From Comamonadaceae bacterium 2PF (GTDB lineage: Bacteria; Pseudomonadota; Gammaproteobacteria; Burkholderiales; Burkholderiaceae_C): a DNA stretch of 64,000 nucleotides. A program made the translations under genes and the position numbers. Below the pieces are notes generated by a model, which was not told the DNA's origin, made no database searches, and worked only from the letters and a program-made list of their open reading frames with translations. Location of the stretch: positions 167,863 to 231,862 of the forward strand of contig SCMV01000002.1 of NCBI GenBank assembly GCA_005502875.1, read 5' to 3'. Positions 53,578 through 63,711 of the stretch are shown in pieces. The stretch's first letter is position 1. Every line of letters starts with the position of its first letter.

Positions 53578-54309
53578 ATGCCTTTGATGACCCGACACGC
53601 CAGTCGGCGGCCCCAAGCCCCCGACTTCCCTGCCGGGCACGGATCGCGATTCAGCAGCTGCCTGAAAGCCCCACGGGCCTTTTGTGCCGGCGCCCTGCTG
53701 CTGAGTTGTCATCTCCTGCCACAGACCGCGCTGGCCCAGCAGGCCGGCGTGCCGCCTGCCGCGAGCGCCTCAGCCGCCACCTCCGGCGAAGACCCTGTGG
53801 CACGGTTCCTCTCCGAAAAAGGCTTGATCCCATCGACCCGACCGGTTGCAGAGCTGGCTCAGCAAGTGCGCGACACCGCGACAGACCTGGCCTCCGAGCT
53901 GGTGCTGTCGGCCATGAATTTCCTCGGAGTTCCCTACCGCCGAGGGGGCACCTCCGAAGAAACCGGCTTCGACTGCAGCGGCTTCACTCGCCACGTGTTC
54001 GAGAACAGCGTCGGGCTGATCCTGCCTCGCCGAGCATCTGAACAAGCGCGCTCTCCACAGCTCATCCCTGTCCAGCAGCAGACCGAGCTCAAGCCGGGAG
54101 ACCTGGTGTTCTTCAACACCTTGCGCCAGACTTTCTCTCACGTCGGCATCTACATCGGCGACAACAAGTTCATCCACTCGCCACGCGCCGGTGGCCACGT
54201 TCGCGTTGAAGACATGCGCCAAGCGTACTGGCAGCAGCGCTACAACGGCGCTCGCCGCGCCCCGTCCGTTTCAGCCCAGGCCAGCCCGCCCCCTGCCGGC
54301 AACAACTGA
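53578..54309 (+). CDS. NlpC/P60-family cell-wall peptidase, exported
   Basis: The 243-residue product is a cysteine peptidase of the NlpC/P60 family that cuts peptidoglycan stem peptides in the periplasm. The catalytic residues are C133 (FDCSGF), H188 (FSHVGIYIG) and the third polar residue, H200 (FIHSPRAGG). A long signal peptide ends with AFCAGALLLSC...ALA and probable cleavage near residue 53. A Pro/Ala/Ser-rich spacer separates it from the catalytic domain. It has no lipobox and no binding domain. It may belong to the same transcription unit as moaA, 57 bases downstream, without functional relation. Confidence 0.9.
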   Translation: MPLMTRHASRRPQAPDFPAGHGSRFSSCLKAPRAFCAGALLLSCHLLPQTALAQQAGVPPAASASAATSGEDPVARFLSEKGLIPSTRPVAELAQQVRDTATDLASELVLSAMNFLGVPYRRGGTSEETGFDCSGFTRHVFENSVGLILPRRASEQARSPQLIPVQQQTELKPGDLVFFNTLRQTFSHVGIYIGDNKFIHSPRAGGHVRVEDMRQAYWQQRYNGARRAPSVSAQASPPPAGNN

Positions 54310-54366
54310 GCAAACGGGGAGCCCCCTGGAGCGATGGGGTGCTGCCATTGACGGCACAATGGCAAC

Positions 54367-55497
54367 ATGAGATCCGACGATGCCGCCCCCCGGGCCGCCA
54401 TCATCCCCATTTCCGCAGAAAAACCGGCTCAGCTCCGCGCCATGCCATCAGCGCTGGCCGAGTTGCCTCGCGACCTGCGCGACCAGCGACAGCGCCGGCT
54501 TCAGGACCTGCGCATCTCCGTCACCGACCGGTGCAACTTCCGCTGCCCTTACTGCATGCCGCGAGCCACCTTTGGCACGCAGCACCGCTTCCTGCCTCAT
54601 GACGCCCTGCTGAGCTTCGAAGAGATCACGCGCACCGCGAATGCCGCCCTGGCCCTGGGGGTGCGAAAGCTGCGCCTGACTGGGGGCGAACCCCTGTTGC
54701 GCAAGGACCTGCCGGCCCTCGTGAGCCGGCTCTCGGCCCTGAGGACGCCAGAGGGTGCCCCCCCCGAGATCGCACTGACCACCAATGGTGTTTTGCTCAC
54801 CCGCCAGGCACGCGCGCTGAAAGAGGCAGGCTTGCAGCGCGTGACCATCAGCCTCGACGGCCTGGACCAGGCTGTTTTCGCACGCATGAGCGACAGCGGC
54901 CTGCATGTGCGAGACGTGTTGGCCGGCATCGAGGCCGCCCAGCATGCCGGGCTGTCACCCGTCAAGGTCAACATGGTGGTGCAAAGGGGCGCCAACGATG
55001 ATCAGATCTTGCCGCTGGCCCGCCGTTTCCGCGGCTCCGGGGTGGAGTTGCGGTTCATCGAGTTCATGGACGTGGGCAAGACCAACCGCTGGCAGCTTGA
55101 CCAGGTCGTGCCGTCCAGCGAAGTCCGTCAGCGCATCGCAGAGAACTGGCCATTGCTGCCGGCCACCCCGAATCGGGCCGCCGACACCGCCGAGCGATGG
55201 CTTTATGCCGACGGCGCTGGTGGCGTGGGCTTCATCTCCAGCGTCACACAGGCCTTCTGCGGTGACTGCACCCGACTGCGCCTGTCCACCGACGGTCGCC
55301 TCTACACCTGCCTGTTCGGCACGCGTGGCCATGACTTGCGCGCCCTGCTGCGCGACGCACACGTCAGCGACGATGAACTCGTGCGCCGCATGGCCGCCCT
55401 GTGGCAGGCCCGCGATGACCGCTACTCCGAACTGCGCCAGTCCAGCGCCCCCACAGGGGTCGGGGACCGGGTTGAAATGAGCTACATCGGTGGCTGA
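54367..55497 (+). CDS. moaA: GTP 3',8-cyclase MoaA (radical SAM)
   Basis: MoaA starts molybdenum cofactor synthesis by rearranging GTP. The 376-residue product has the radical-SAM CxxxCxxC ligands C56, C60 and C63 ([11 protein letters not shown]), the [11 protein letters not shown] segment, and the second 4Fe-4S cluster ligands C298, C301 and C315 ([17 protein letters not shown]). It ends with the Gly-Gly tail (YIGG) needed for catalysis. The N-terminus is about 30 residues longer than usual, and a later start at residue 26 (MPSALAELP) is possible. It overlaps mobA by eight bases. Confidence 0.95.
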   Translation: MRSDDAAPRAAIIPISAEKPAQLRAMPSALAELPRDLRDQRQRRLQDLRISVTDRCNFRCPYCMPRATFGTQHRFLPHDALLSFEEITRTANAALALGVRKLRLTGGEPLLRKDLPALVSRLSALRTPEGAPPEIALTTNGVLLTRQARALKEAGLQRVTISLDGLDQAVFARMSDSGLHVRDVLAGIEAAQHAGLSPVKVNMVVQRGANDDQILPLARRFRGSGVELRFIEFMDVGKTNRWQLDQVVPSSEVRQRIAENWPLLPATPNRAADTAERWLYADGAGGVGFISSVTQAFCGDCTRLRLSTDGRLYTCLFGTRGHDLRALLRDAHVSDDELVRRMAALWQARDDRYSELRQSSAPTGVGDRVEMSYIGG

Positions 55498-56209
55498 TTC
55501 GCTGGCATTCACCCCTGCGGACGCAGCCGTCGCCGAGCCTCACACCCATGTGACGGCATGGGTGCTGGCCGGCGGAGAGGGTCGGCGCATGGGAGGCATC
55601 GACAAAGGTCTGCAGCCTTGGCGAGGCCAGCCCTTGGCTCAATGGGTGATGACGGCCGTTCGGACACAGGTTCGAGGGCTGGGTGTGGGAGCCAATCGCA
55701 ACCAGTCCCGCTACGCGCAACTTCTGCAGCAGACATGCCGATCAGACACCAGCGAGGAGGCGCCCCACGCAAGTGGGCCCGTCAGCGCAGGCGTCCTGGC
55801 TGATGCGCCGGAGCTGCCCGCCCGCAGCGGCCCCCTGGCGGGCATCCTGACCGGTCTGCAACATTGCCCAACCGACTGGCTGCAATCCGTCGCCTGCGAC
55901 ACCCCGCGCCTGCCAGGCGACCTGGTTGCGCGCTTGATCGCCGCCTGCCATGCCGGCATCGACATCGCCGTCCCCCGCACCGAAGAGGTCGCGCCGGACG
56001 GCACCCTGGAAGAAAGACTCCACTGGACCTGTGCCCTCATCCACAAGAGGGTGACCCCTGATCTGGCCGCGGCCTTCGTGAAGGGCGAACGCAAAGTCGG
56101 TCAATGGATCCGCTCGCAGCGCTGGGTGGCGGTATCCTTTGCGCCTGCATGCGACTTCGAGAACATGAACACCCTGGAGACACTGGAGGCGCCGGATGAG
56201 CGACGCTGA
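55490..56209 (+). CDS. mobA: Molybdenum cofactor guanylyltransferase MobA
   Basis: MobA attaches GMP to the molybdenum cofactor to give the dinucleotide form. The 239-residue product has the nucleotide-binding motif [16 protein letters not shown] (about 26-41), [10 protein letters not shown] and the catalytic region VACDTPRLP. It starts with GTG inside the end of moaA (eight-base overlap). A stretch around 80-105 ([19 protein letters not shown]) looks like an insertion with low complexity. The next gene overlaps it by 14 bases. Confidence 0.93.
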   Translation: MADSLAFTPADAAVAEPHTHVTAWVLAGGEGRRMGGIDKGLQPWRGQPLAQWVMTAVRTQVRGLGVGANRNQSRYAQLLQQTCRSDTSEEAPHASGPVSAGVLADAPELPARSGPLAGILTGLQHCPTDWLQSVACDTPRLPGDLVARLIAACHAGIDIAVPRTEEVAPDGTLEERLHWTCALIHKRVTPDLAAAFVKGERKVGQWIRSQRWVAVSFAPACDFENMNTLETLEAPDERR

Positions 56210-56741
56210 CGCCCAGGTGCGCGTTGCCCGCATCACCGCGGCCGACCTCGGCGCCTACAAGCGTTTGAGGGACGAAGCATTGCGCCTGCACCCCGATGCT
56301 TTCGACGCAGACATCGACAGCGAGCAGTCTCGCCCACCAGAAAGCTACCTGTGGCGACTCGGCATGGGTGAAACGCTGGGTGGCACCTTCTTGCTGGGCG
56401 CCTGGGACGGCAGGGAGCTCATCGGCATGATCGGCCTTGAGCGGCAAACCCAGGCCAAGCTGCGCCACAGCGCCGAGTTCAACAGCATGATGGTGCACCC
56501 GAGCCACACCGGCCGCGGCATCGGCATCCGGCTCGTGCAGGCGGCCATCGCCGAAGCCAGGCAAGCCATCGGCCTGGAGCAGATCACCTTGCGCGTGAGC
56601 ACGTCCAGCAACTCCGCCATCCGACTCTATGAGCGAGTGGGATTTCAAGGTTGTGGCGTGCTGCCACATGCCATCAAGCTGGTCGAGGGACCGGGCCAGG
56701 TCCGCTACCACGACAAACTGACGATGGTCCTCATCCTCTGA
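56196..56741 (+). CDS. GNAT-family N-acetyltransferase
   Basis: The 181-residue product has the GNAT fold: MMVHPSHTGRGIGIRLVQAAI contains the Q/RxxGxG/A acetyl-CoA motif, and LRVSTSSNSAIRLYERVGFQ is the conserved C-terminal part. The substrate is unknown. It overlaps mobA by 14 bases, so it is translated with the molybdenum cofactor genes, but no family link to that pathway is known to me. Confidence 0.88.
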   Translation: MSDADAQVRVARITAADLGAYKRLRDEALRLHPDAFDADIDSEQSRPPESYLWRLGMGETLGGTFLLGAWDGRELIGMIGLERQTQAKLRHSAEFNSMMVHPSHTGRGIGIRLVQAAIAEARQAIGLEQITLRVSTSSNSAIRLYERVGFQGCGVLPHAIKLVEGPGQVRYHDKLTMVLIL

Positions 56742-56767
56742 GGACGGCCATCAGGGCCGAAGCACAA

Positions 56768-56791
56768 GCTCAGGCTCAGGCTCAGGCTCAG
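56768..56791. repeat. Four tandem GCTCAG hexamers at the 3' end of rnhA
   Basis: GCTCAG is repeated four times exactly. Read on the minus strand, each unit puts a TGA in the rnhA frame, so the gene ends with four in-frame stops six bases apart (tca at 56788, 56782, 56776 and 56770). Loss or gain of a unit would not change the protein as long as one remains. Confidence 0.85.
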
Positions 56792-57234
56792 GCCTCGGCC
56801 GCCCCACGGTTGGCCAGGGCATCGGCCTTCTCATTGCCAGGGTCACCCGCGTGCCCTTTGACCCAATGCCAGGCCACGTCGTGCCTGTGGGTCTGGGTTT
56901 CAAGCTCCACCCACAACTCGGCGTTCTTGACGGGCTTGTTGTCTGCGGTCTTCCAGCCACGGCGCTTCCAACCGGTGATCCACTCCGTGATGCCCTTGCG
57001 CACGTACTCGCTGTCCGTGTAGACATCGACCTTGCAGCGCTTCTTGAGCGCGGTCAGGGCCTGGATGACGGCGGTCAGCTCCATGCGGTTGTTGGTGGTC
57101 AGGCGCTCGCCGCCCCACATCTCTTTCTGATGCTGACCGCTGACCATCCAGACGCCCCAGCCACCTCGGCCAGGGTTGCCTTTGCAGGCCCCGTCGGTGT
57201 AGACGACCACCGCAGGGTTGTTGTTCTCGCTCAT
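56788..57234 (-). CDS. rnhA: Ribonuclease HI
   Basis: RNase HI cuts the RNA of RNA-DNA hybrids. The 148-residue product has the four catalytic carboxylates in order: D14 (YTDGAC), E52 (NRMELTA), D74 (YTDSEY) and D138 (GNEKAD), each shifted by four from E. coli. The basic protrusion ([17 protein letters not shown]) is present. The start at 57234 gives [12 protein letters not shown]; a start eight codons upstream is less likely. It follows the methyltransferase gene, the same order as E. coli yafS-rnhA. Confidence 0.96.
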   Translation of the reverse strand: MSENNNPAVVVYTDGACKGNPGRGGWGVWMVSGQHQKEMWGGERLTTNNRMELTAVIQALTALKKRCKVDVYTDSEYVRKGITEWITGWKRRGWKTADNKPVKNAELWVELETQTHRHDVAWHWVKGHAGDPGNEKADALANRGAAEA

Positions 57235-57270
57235 CGAATCTCGCTTGTTTGCAGTCACGCGGTTTGTTGA

Positions 57271-58098
57271 TCAGGTTTCGTTGCGCTGGTTGCGCTGGGC
57301 CACGACGGCAGGGGCCGCTGCAGGGCTCATGCGGGTGCGACGCACCTTGCCCACCAGGTGCATGCCACGTGCGCGCTTGACGGCCACCACAAAATAGACG
57401 GCCCCCAGCACCGGCCACCAGCGGTCACCGGCATTCTCCATCCAGGCCAGGCGATCCCAACTGCGTTGCTGACGAAGCATGGGCCGGTAACAACCAAAAC
57501 AACCCGCCTCGACCTCCAGGTCCAACAAGCGCAGCCAGTCGCGCAGGCGCCAGTAAGCGATGAACTCGCCTTGAGGCAACACGGGCGCAGATGCCGTGCC
57601 CCAGCGCCCCATGCGCTGCCAAAGCCCCCAAAGGCTGGCCGGGTTGAAGCCAGCGATCACCACCCTGCCTTCAGGCACCAGCACCCGCTCGACTTCTCGC
57701 AGCGTGTGATGCGGGTCACGCGCCAACTCGAGTGCGTGCGGCAGCACCACCAGGTCCAGGCTCGAAGAGGGGAAAGGCAAAGCCTCGAAATCACAGCGCA
57801 GGCTCAGCGGGGCACCGGTGAGCAATCCCGCCTCGGCCTGCACCGGCTCGTGCACCAAGGGCGCCAAGTCAGCTGGAGGCGACCAGCGCTGGTAAGCCGC
57901 GTCCACGGCGAGCCACCGATGCGGCATGCGGTTGGCGCGCAAGGCATCGAGCTCGGGCAGGCCCAGCTGCAGCGCGTGAAAGCCGAACACATCGGCCACC
58001 AGCCGATCCATCTGCTGCTGCTCCCATTCGAGCAGGGACTGGCCTGGCGCCATGGCCAGCCAGGGGTGCAAATCTATAATCGGATCGACTTTGGTCAT
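57271..58098 (-). CDS. SAM-dependent methyltransferase, YafS-like
   Basis: The 275-residue product is a class I methyltransferase. In place of the usual GxGxG it begins with an N-terminal domain (WEQQQMDRLVADVFGFHALQLG), followed by LRCDFEALPFPSSSLDLVVLPHALE and VERVLVPEGRVVIAGFNP. These match the YafS-type family found beside gloB and rnhA in many proteobacteria. Its substrate is not known. The start at 58098 gives MTKVDPIIDLHPW, which matches relatives. This start codon overlaps the divergent gloB start codon by two bases. Confidence 0.88.
   Translation of the reverse strand: MTKVDPIIDLHPWLAMAPGQSLLEWEQQQMDRLVADVFGFHALQLGLPELDALRANRMPHRWLAVDAAYQRWSPPADLAPLVHEPVQAEAGLLTGAPLSLRCDFEALPFPSSSLDLVVLPHALELARDPHHTLREVERVLVPEGRVVIAGFNPASLWGLWQRMGRWGTASAPVLPQGEFIAYWRLRDWLRLLDLEVEAGCFGCYRPMLRQQRSWDRLAWMENAGDRWWPVLGAVYFVVAVKRARGMHLVGKVRRTRMSPAAAPAVVAQRNQRNET
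58052..58080 (+). promoter_or_regulatory. Promoter of gloB inside the divergent methyltransferase gene
   Basis: A perfect -10, TATAAT, lies at 58075-58080, 16 bases before the gloB ATG. The -35 position with a 17-base spacer (58052-58057) reads ATGGCC, a poor match. Because gloB and the methyltransferase share start codons, this promoter has to lie in the methyltransferase coding region. Confidence 0.6.
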
Positions 58099-58873
58099 GA
58101 AACTGATTGCCCTGCCCGCCTTCACCGACAACTACATCTGGATGCTTCACGACGGCCATCAAGCCCTCGTGGTGGATCCAGGCGATGCCGCGCCCGTGAA
58201 ACAGGCTTTGGAGGCGCTCGGGCTGGAGCTGACCGCCATTCTAGTGACCCATCACCACCAGGATCACATCGGTGGTTTGCCTGCGTGGCGTGACAGCGGC
58301 ATCCCCATCCACGGACCGGCGGACGAACGCATCAAGGGCCTGACGCACGTTGTGGCAGAAGGTGATCGCGTGCAATGGGGTGGGCTCGAGTTCTGCGTGC
58401 TGGACACCCCGGGGCACACGCGAGATCACATCGCCTACCTGCTGCCTGAGGGCACGGGCCAAGCACCTCATCACCCCCATCTGTTCTGCGGCGACACGCT
58501 TTTTTCGGCCGGGTGCGGCCGCGTCTTCGATGGCACCCTGGATCAGCTGTACGATAGCCTGATGCGCCTGGCTTCGTTGCCAGACGACACGCGCATCTGC
58601 GCGACCCACGAATACACCCTCTCGAACCTGCGATTTGCGCAGGCGGTCGAACCCCGCAACCCCGACATGGGACGGCACCAGGCACATTGCGAAGCCCTCA
58701 GGGCCCAGCACTTGCCCACGCTGCCCAGCACCTTGCGCACTGAGCGGCTCATCAACCCGTTCCTGCGCTGCACCCAATCCGATGTGGTCGCCAGTGCCCT
58801 CGCACACGGCGCCCTGGATGCCGACCCGCGGTCCGTCTTCGTCGCCCTGCGCCAATGGAAAAACCAGTTCTGA
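58097..58873 (+). CDS. gloB: Hydroxyacylglutathione hydrolase (glyoxalase II)
   Basis: GloB hydrolyses S-lactoylglutathione to lactate and glutathione, the second step of methylglyoxal detoxification. The 258-residue metallo-beta-lactamase-fold product has the metal motif THHHQDHIGG (H52, H54, D56, H57), DTPGHTRDHIAY, and FCGDTLFSAGCGR, where the bridging Asp lies. The C-terminal substrate-binding region ends NPFLRC and RQWKNQF. The N-terminus MKLIALPAFTDNYIW fixes the start. It is divergent from the YafS-like gene and two bases from mltD. Confidence 0.96.
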   Translation: MKLIALPAFTDNYIWMLHDGHQALVVDPGDAAPVKQALEALGLELTAILVTHHHQDHIGGLPAWRDSGIPIHGPADERIKGLTHVVAEGDRVQWGGLEFCVLDTPGHTRDHIAYLLPEGTGQAPHHPHLFCGDTLFSAGCGRVFDGTLDQLYDSLMRLASLPDDTRICATHEYTLSNLRFAQAVEPRNPDMGRHQAHCEALRAQHLPTLPSTLRTERLINPFLRCTQSDVVASALAHGALDADPRSVFVALRQWKNQF

Positions 58874-58875
58874 CG

Positions 58876-60591
58876 ATGTCCACCAAGACCTTCCTGATGC
58901 GCCTCCCAAGAGGCCTCACCCTGCCTTTTGCCGCCATCGCCACCTTGCTGCTCTCGGCTTGCGGAACCCTGTACAACAACGCCGCGACGCGTCCATCCGA
59001 AGAGTTGAGTCGCCAGCGCCAGGCGAGTTCGGCCCTGTCGAACTGGGGCGACCAGCGTGTCGCAGCTGGCACACGCCAGGACCCCACATCTGGCCTGAGG
59101 GTTGACCTCGGACCAGGTGCCTTGCGCAGCGACAGCCCCGAGCCGCGCACCGACAGCCTGGAAGCCATCGGCAAGCCAACCGACCCACTTGAACCCGACG
59201 CCACGGTCAACCTCGACGACGCCAGCGCCACCCAGGACCTCTGGGGTCGCATCCGCCGTGGCTATGCCCTGCCCGCGCTTGAGACATCGCTGGTGACCGA
59301 TCACGAGCGCTGGTACACCAGCCGGCCTGAGTACGTTCAGCGCATGACCTCGCGCGGCAGCCGATACCTCTACCACGTGGTCGAGGAGATCAACCGCCGC
59401 AAGATGCCCACCGAGCTGGCGCTGCTGCCCTTCATCGAGAGCGCCTTCAACCCGCAGGCCATGTCATCGGCCCGCGCGTCTGGCATGTGGCAGTTCATGC
59501 CCGCCACCGGCAAGGACTTCGAGCTCAAGCAGAACCTCTTCCGAGACGACCGCCGCGACGTGCTCGCCTCCACCCGCGCCGCGCTCGACTACCTGCAGCG
59601 CCTGCACCGCATGTTCGGCGACTGGCACCTTGCCCTGGCAGCCTACAACTGGGGCGAAGGCAACGTGCAGAAAGCCATCCAGCGCAACCAGCGCCAGGGC
59701 CTGCCGACCGACTACCTCAGCCTGAACATGCCGGCCGAGACACGCCACTACGTGCCCAAGCTGCACGCCGTGCGCAACATCGTGATGCAGCCCGAGCGCT
59801 TCGGCCTGGCCTTGCCGCCCATCGAGAACCACCCTTACTTCGTGAGCGTGCCCATTCAGCGAGACATGGACGTCGCCCTTGCCACGCGACTGGCTGGTCT
59901 GTCCTCGGACGAGTTCAAGGCCCTGAACCCCTCGCAGAACAAGCCCGTCATCCTGGCGGCTGGCACGCCGCAGCTGCTGCTGCCCTACGACAACGCCAAC
60001 TTGTTCGTTCACAACCTGTCTCGACACAAAGGCCCCCTGGCAACCTGGACCGCCTGGCAGGTGCCACGCACCATGCGCCCGGCCGAAGCCGCCAAATCGG
60101 TGGGGATGAGCGAGGCATCGCTTCGCGAAGTCAACCACATCCCGCCCAAGATGCTGGTCAAGGCGGGCTCGACCCTGCTGGTGCCACGCTCAGAACACCG
60201 CGAGCAGGACGTCTCCGAGCGCCTGGCCGACAACGCCATGATGGCCCTCGCACCGGATGTGCCGCCGCTGCGGCGCACCGTCATCAAGGCAGGCAAGCGA
60301 GACACCGTCGCCAGCATCGCCCGTCGCTACAAGGTCTCGGCTGAGCAAGTCGCGCAATGGAATCGCACCCAGGCTCGGGCCACGTTCGCTCGCGGTCAAA
60401 GCATCGTGGTGTACGTGCCTTCGGGCTCCAAGCGTCAGCTCGCATCGGCGAGCAAGTCCTCAGGCAAGCAAGCCAGCAAACAGGCCAGCGCCCGCAAGGT
60501 CAAGTTGGCAAGCAATGCACGAAGCGGCTCAGCCAAGAGCAAGGCCGGCGCGCGCGGCAACAACCGGGTCCGCATGGCCAGCGCACGCTGA
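58876..60591 (+). CDS. mltD: Membrane-bound lytic murein transglycosylase D (lipoprotein)
   Basis: MltD cleaves peptidoglycan glycan strands with anhydro-sugar formation. The 571-residue product has a lipoprotein signal with lipobox LLSAC (C29). The SLT catalytic domain has E188 in LPFIESAFNP, then ARASGMWQFMPATG and LALAAYNWGEGNVQKAI. C-terminal LysM-like repeats (about 385-440 and 470-525, e.g. TVIKAGKRDTVASIARRY) bind the wall. The last about 50 residues are Lys/Ala/Ser-rich and probably disordered. The ATG comes two bases after the gloB stop. Confidence 0.94.
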   Translation: MSTKTFLMRLPRGLTLPFAAIATLLLSACGTLYNNAATRPSEELSRQRQASSALSNWGDQRVAAGTRQDPTSGLRVDLGPGALRSDSPEPRTDSLEAIGKPTDPLEPDATVNLDDASATQDLWGRIRRGYALPALETSLVTDHERWYTSRPEYVQRMTSRGSRYLYHVVEEINRRKMPTELALLPFIESAFNPQAMSSARASGMWQFMPATGKDFELKQNLFRDDRRDVLASTRAALDYLQRLHRMFGDWHLALAAYNWGEGNVQKAIQRNQRQGLPTDYLSLNMPAETRHYVPKLHAVRNIVMQPERFGLALPPIENHPYFVSVPIQRDMDVALATRLAGLSSDEFKALNPSQNKPVILAAGTPQLLLPYDNANLFVHNLSRHKGPLATWTAWQVPRTMRPAEAAKSVGMSEASLREVNHIPPKMLVKAGSTLLVPRSEHREQDVSERLADNAMMALAPDVPPLRRTVIKAGKRDTVASIARRYKVSAEQVAQWNRTQARATFARGQSIVVYVPSGSKRQLASASKSSGKQASKQASARKVKLASNARSGSAKSKAGARGNNRVRMASAR

Positions 60592-60601
60592 GCCACCAGG
60601 C

Positions 60602-61189
60602 TCAGCGGCGGTCCATGAAGGCGTGGGCGATGGTGCCCAGGTCAACGTACTCCAGTTCGCTGCCAACCGGCACCCCACGGGCCAGGCGGGTGACCCTCAA
60701 ACCGCGGCTTCGCAACTGATCGGCCAGGATGTGGGCCGTCGCCTCGCCCTCGGCGGTGAAGTTCGTGGCCAGGATCACCTCTTGCACCACCCCATCGCTT
60801 GCGCGCTCAAGCAAGGGGCCCACGCCGATGTCACGCACACCCAAGCCGTCCAACGGGCTCAGGCGCCCCATCAACACGAAGTAAAGGCCTTTGTAGCTGC
60901 CGGTGCGCTCCATCGCAGCCTGGTCAGCGGGTGTCTCGACCACGCACAGCGACAAGCGGTCTCGCGTCTCGTCCTGACAGACCTCGCAGACCGGCTCGCG
61001 GCTGAAGGTGTGGCAACGCGTGCAATGGCCGATCTCCGACACCGCCACGTCCAGGGCTCGCGCCAATTTCACCGCACCCGAGCGATCGTGCTGAAGCAGG
61101 TGGTAGGCCATCCGCTGAGCCGATTTCTGCCCGACACCGGGCAAGCAGCGCAGGCCTTCGATCAGGGCTTCAAGGGCAGAATCGGCCAT
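60602..61189 (-). CDS. recR: Recombination mediator RecR
   Basis: RecR acts with RecO and RecF to load RecA at gaps. The 195-residue product has an N-terminal helix-hairpin-helix ([18 protein letters not shown]), a four-Cys zinc finger (C56, C59, C68, C71) and a Toprim domain ([30 protein letters not shown]). It is the third gene of dnaX-ybaB-recR, a conserved operon. Confidence 0.97.
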   Translation of the reverse strand: MADSALEALIEGLRCLPGVGQKSAQRMAYHLLQHDRSGAVKLARALDVAVSEIGHCTRCHTFSREPVCEVCQDETRDRLSLCVVETPADQAAMERTGSYKGLYFVLMGRLSPLDGLGVRDIGVGPLLERASDGVVQEVILATNFTAEGEATAHILADQLRSRGLRVTRLARGVPVGSELEYVDLGTIAHAFMDRR

Positions 61190-61214
61190 GGGGTGAGGTT
61201 GGACGCAACAGCGT

Positions 61215-61541
61215 TCAGAACGGAAGCTTCATGCCGGGAGGCATGGGCATGCCGGCCGTCAGGCGCGACATTTTTTCAGAGCTGGTTGCCTCGGCGCGGC
61301 GCGCGGCGTCGTTGAAGGCGGCGGCCACCAGGTCTTCCAGCATGTCCTTGTCGTCCGTCAGCAAGCTGGGGTCGATCGTGACGCGCTTGACCTCGTTCTT
61401 GCAGGTCATGACGACCTTGACCAAGCCAGAACCCGACTGCCCTTCGACCTCGACCAGCGCCAGTTCATCCTGGGCCTTCTTGAGGTTGTCCTGCATCTGC
61501 TGGGCCTGCTTCATCAGCCCGGCGAGTTGTCCTTTGAGCAT
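61215..61541 (-). CDS. ybaB: Nucleoid-associated protein YbaB/EbfC
   Basis: The 108-residue product matches YbaB/EbfC, a small dimeric DNA-binding protein. Family features are the N-terminal helix [20 protein letters not shown], the [25 protein letters not shown] strand region (seen in two parts), and a Met/Pro-rich C-terminus ([10 protein letters not shown]). It lies between dnaX and recR, 67 bases after dnaX and 25 before recR. Confidence 0.96.
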   Translation of the reverse strand: MLKGQLAGLMKQAQQMQDNLKKAQDELALVEVEGQSGSGLVKVVMTCKNEVKRVTIDPSLLTDDKDMLEDLVAAAFNDAARRAEATSSEKMSRLTAGMPMPPGMKLPF

Positions 61542-61608
61542 GGCTCGTCCTTTCGATCGGTAGAGAGAAAACGGGGAGGATTGTCGCTCAAGGCCAAGGC
61601 CTCGGAGC

Positions 61609-63600
61609 TCACAGTGGGCGCACCGAGCCTGGCAGGATCCTCGCGCCAGTGTGCTCGGCCACCAAGCGGCGCACCAGGGGGTCGGCGGCGATCAGGGCTT
61701 CTGCTGCGCGCTGACGCGCCTCCCGGGCTGCCAGGTCGCGCTGGGCGGGGGTGTTGAAGGCCGCGCCTTGAGCCAGGTCCAGGTGAACTTCGCGCCCTGA
61801 CAACGAGGCCAGCGCCTGCACCAGTCGCTCCTGGTGCATCTCACCCATCAGGCTGACGCGCTCCACGCGCAGCGACCAGCGCTCCGAGTTGCCGTCAACC
61901 TCATGGGCCAGGCATTGAGACTGAACCGCAAGCTCGCGCACCAGCGCCGTGATCAAGCCACGGCTTTGCAACTGCGCCACCACATCGGCCCATGTGTCAG
62001 CCAATGGATCGGGCTCTGCGGACTGAGCCCCCAGGGACGCAGACGGTGCCACAACCGCATCCGGCACATCCGACGTCCATGCCGGCGAAGGCGCGACGCC
62101 AAGGGGCGCAGTCGCACCCAGCAAAGCCTCCGCAGGCAGGTCGGGCGGCGGGCCGTCGTCAAAACGATGCCCCACGGTCACTGCATCGGGCTCCGCCAAT
62201 GGAGGCTCGTCGTCCCAAGGCGGTGCCGATGCCGATGCCGGGCTGGGGCTCGCGGGCGGCAGAGCCGGCCGCACCAAGGCCTGCGAGGCGGCTTGGGCAG
62301 GTGCGCGTGCGGGTGCAGGGGGCGGGGCCGCCCCGACGGCCGCAGCGCCGGGCTCTTGCCCTGCCGCCTGCGACACGGGCCGCGCCGCCGCAGGGGCGAT
62401 CACTTCAGCAGCGGTCGGCTTGGAGGAGACCGGCTCGGCAGCCAGGCGGGCCGCCGAGCCCTCAGCTTTTGGGCCGTCGGGCACCCGAATCAAAGCGCCA
62501 CCCGGCTTGAAAGCCAGCAGCCGCAGCATCAGCATCAGCAGACCGCTGTACTCGTCTGGCGCCAGGGCCAGCTCAGCCCGCCCCTGCAGGCAAAGGCTGT
62601 AGAACAACTGGGTTTCATCTCGCGCCAATCGCGGGGCCAGGCTGGCCCAGGTTTGTGCATCCGGGTCATCGGCATCGGTCGCCAGCGCCGGCACAGCCTG
62701 CACCACGGCCATGCGTTGCAAGGCCGCCGCCAGTTCTTCCAGCGTGCCCGTGGCCGACAGCCCACGGTCTCGCAACGCGTCCACAGCGGCCACCAGCGCC
62801 GCGCCATCGCCGTCTGCCACGGCCTCGATCAGCCGCTGCACATGGCTGCGATCGACCGCGCCGAGCATCTGCCGCACCACGTCCTCTTGCAAACCACCGC
62901 CGCCGAACGCGATCGCCTGGTCGGTCAGCGACATGGCGTCGCGCATCGAGCCACGGGCCGCACGCGAAATCAGGCGCAGCGATGCGGCGTCGTGAGGCAC
63001 CGCCTCCTTCTGCAGCACATCGGCAAGGTGGCTTTGCACCGTTTGCGCCGCCATCGGGCGAAGGTTGAACTGAAGGCAGCGCGACAGCACGGTGACGGGC
63101 ACCTTCTGAGGGTCGGTCGTGGCCAGCACGAACTTCAGGTAATCGGGCGGCTCCTCCAGCGTCTTGAGCATGGCGTTGAAGGCATGCGTGGACAGCATGT
63201 GCACTTCGTCGATCATGTACACCTTGAAGCGCCCGACCACCGGCTTGTAGACCGCCTGCTCCAGCAACTGGGAAATCTCTTCGACCCCACGGTTCGACGC
63301 GGCGTCCAGTTCAACGTAGTCGACAAAACGACCGCTGTCGATGTCACGGCAAGGCTGACATTGCCCGCATGGGTGCGCGGTGATGCCTCCAGAGCCGTCG
63401 ACACCGATGCAGTTCAGCGATTTCGCGAGGATGCGCGAGACCGTTGTTTTGCCGACACCACGGGTGCCCGTGAACAGGTAGGCGTGATGCAGGCGCTGCT
63501 GTGTCAGCGCGTTGGAGAGGGCCTGGACCACATGCCCCTGGCCGACCATGGCCTCAAAGCTGCCTGGCCGGTGCTTGCGCGCGAGAACCGTCGATGTCAT
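61609..63600 (-). CDS. dnaX: DNA polymerase III subunit gamma/tau
   Basis: DnaX is the clamp-loader ATPase and organiser of the replicase. The 663-residue product has Walker [10 protein letters not shown] (K51), a four-Cys zinc motif (about 64-83, including HPCGQCQPC), Walker B MIDEVHML, and SRCLQF with the sensor Arg. A long Pro/Ala-rich linker (about 370-530) leads to the tau C-terminal domain. I see no A-rich slippery site of the E. coli kind, so a frameshifted gamma form is not supported. The minus-strand -10-like TAGAAT (63607-63612) is six bases before the ATG, with no ribosome site. Confidence 0.95.
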   Translation of the reverse strand: MTSTVLARKHRPGSFEAMVGQGHVVQALSNALTQQRLHHAYLFTGTRGVGKTTVSRILAKSLNCIGVDGSGGITAHPCGQCQPCRDIDSGRFVDYVELDAASNRGVEEISQLLEQAVYKPVVGRFKVYMIDEVHMLSTHAFNAMLKTLEEPPDYLKFVLATTDPQKVPVTVLSRCLQFNLRPMAAQTVQSHLADVLQKEAVPHDAASLRLISRAARGSMRDAMSLTDQAIAFGGGGLQEDVVRQMLGAVDRSHVQRLIEAVADGDGAALVAAVDALRDRGLSATGTLEELAAALQRMAVVQAVPALATDADDPDAQTWASLAPRLARDETQLFYSLCLQGRAELALAPDEYSGLLMLMLRLLAFKPGGALIRVPDGPKAEGSAARLAAEPVSSKPTAAEVIAPAAARPVSQAAGQEPGAAAVGAAPPPAPARAPAQAASQALVRPALPPASPSPASASAPPWDDEPPLAEPDAVTVGHRFDDGPPPDLPAEALLGATAPLGVAPSPAWTSDVPDAVVAPSASLGAQSAEPDPLADTWADVVAQLQSRGLITALVRELAVQSQCLAHEVDGNSERWSLRVERVSLMGEMHQERLVQALASLSGREVHLDLAQGAAFNTPAQRDLAAREARQRAAEALIAADPLVRRLVAEHTGARILPGSVRPL

Positions 63601-63711
63601 GCCCGGATTCTAGGGGCAGCGGCGACCGACGCCGGGACAGCAAATGAAGTCAAAAGGCAGCTGTGGCGCCCAAGGCATCCGATACATCTGGTAACATCCA
63701 TATTCAGAAAG

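Noticed and set aside
61609..63600. Programmed frameshift in dnaX to make a gamma subunit
   Set aside because: I found no A-rich slippery heptamer of the E. coli kind in the expected region.
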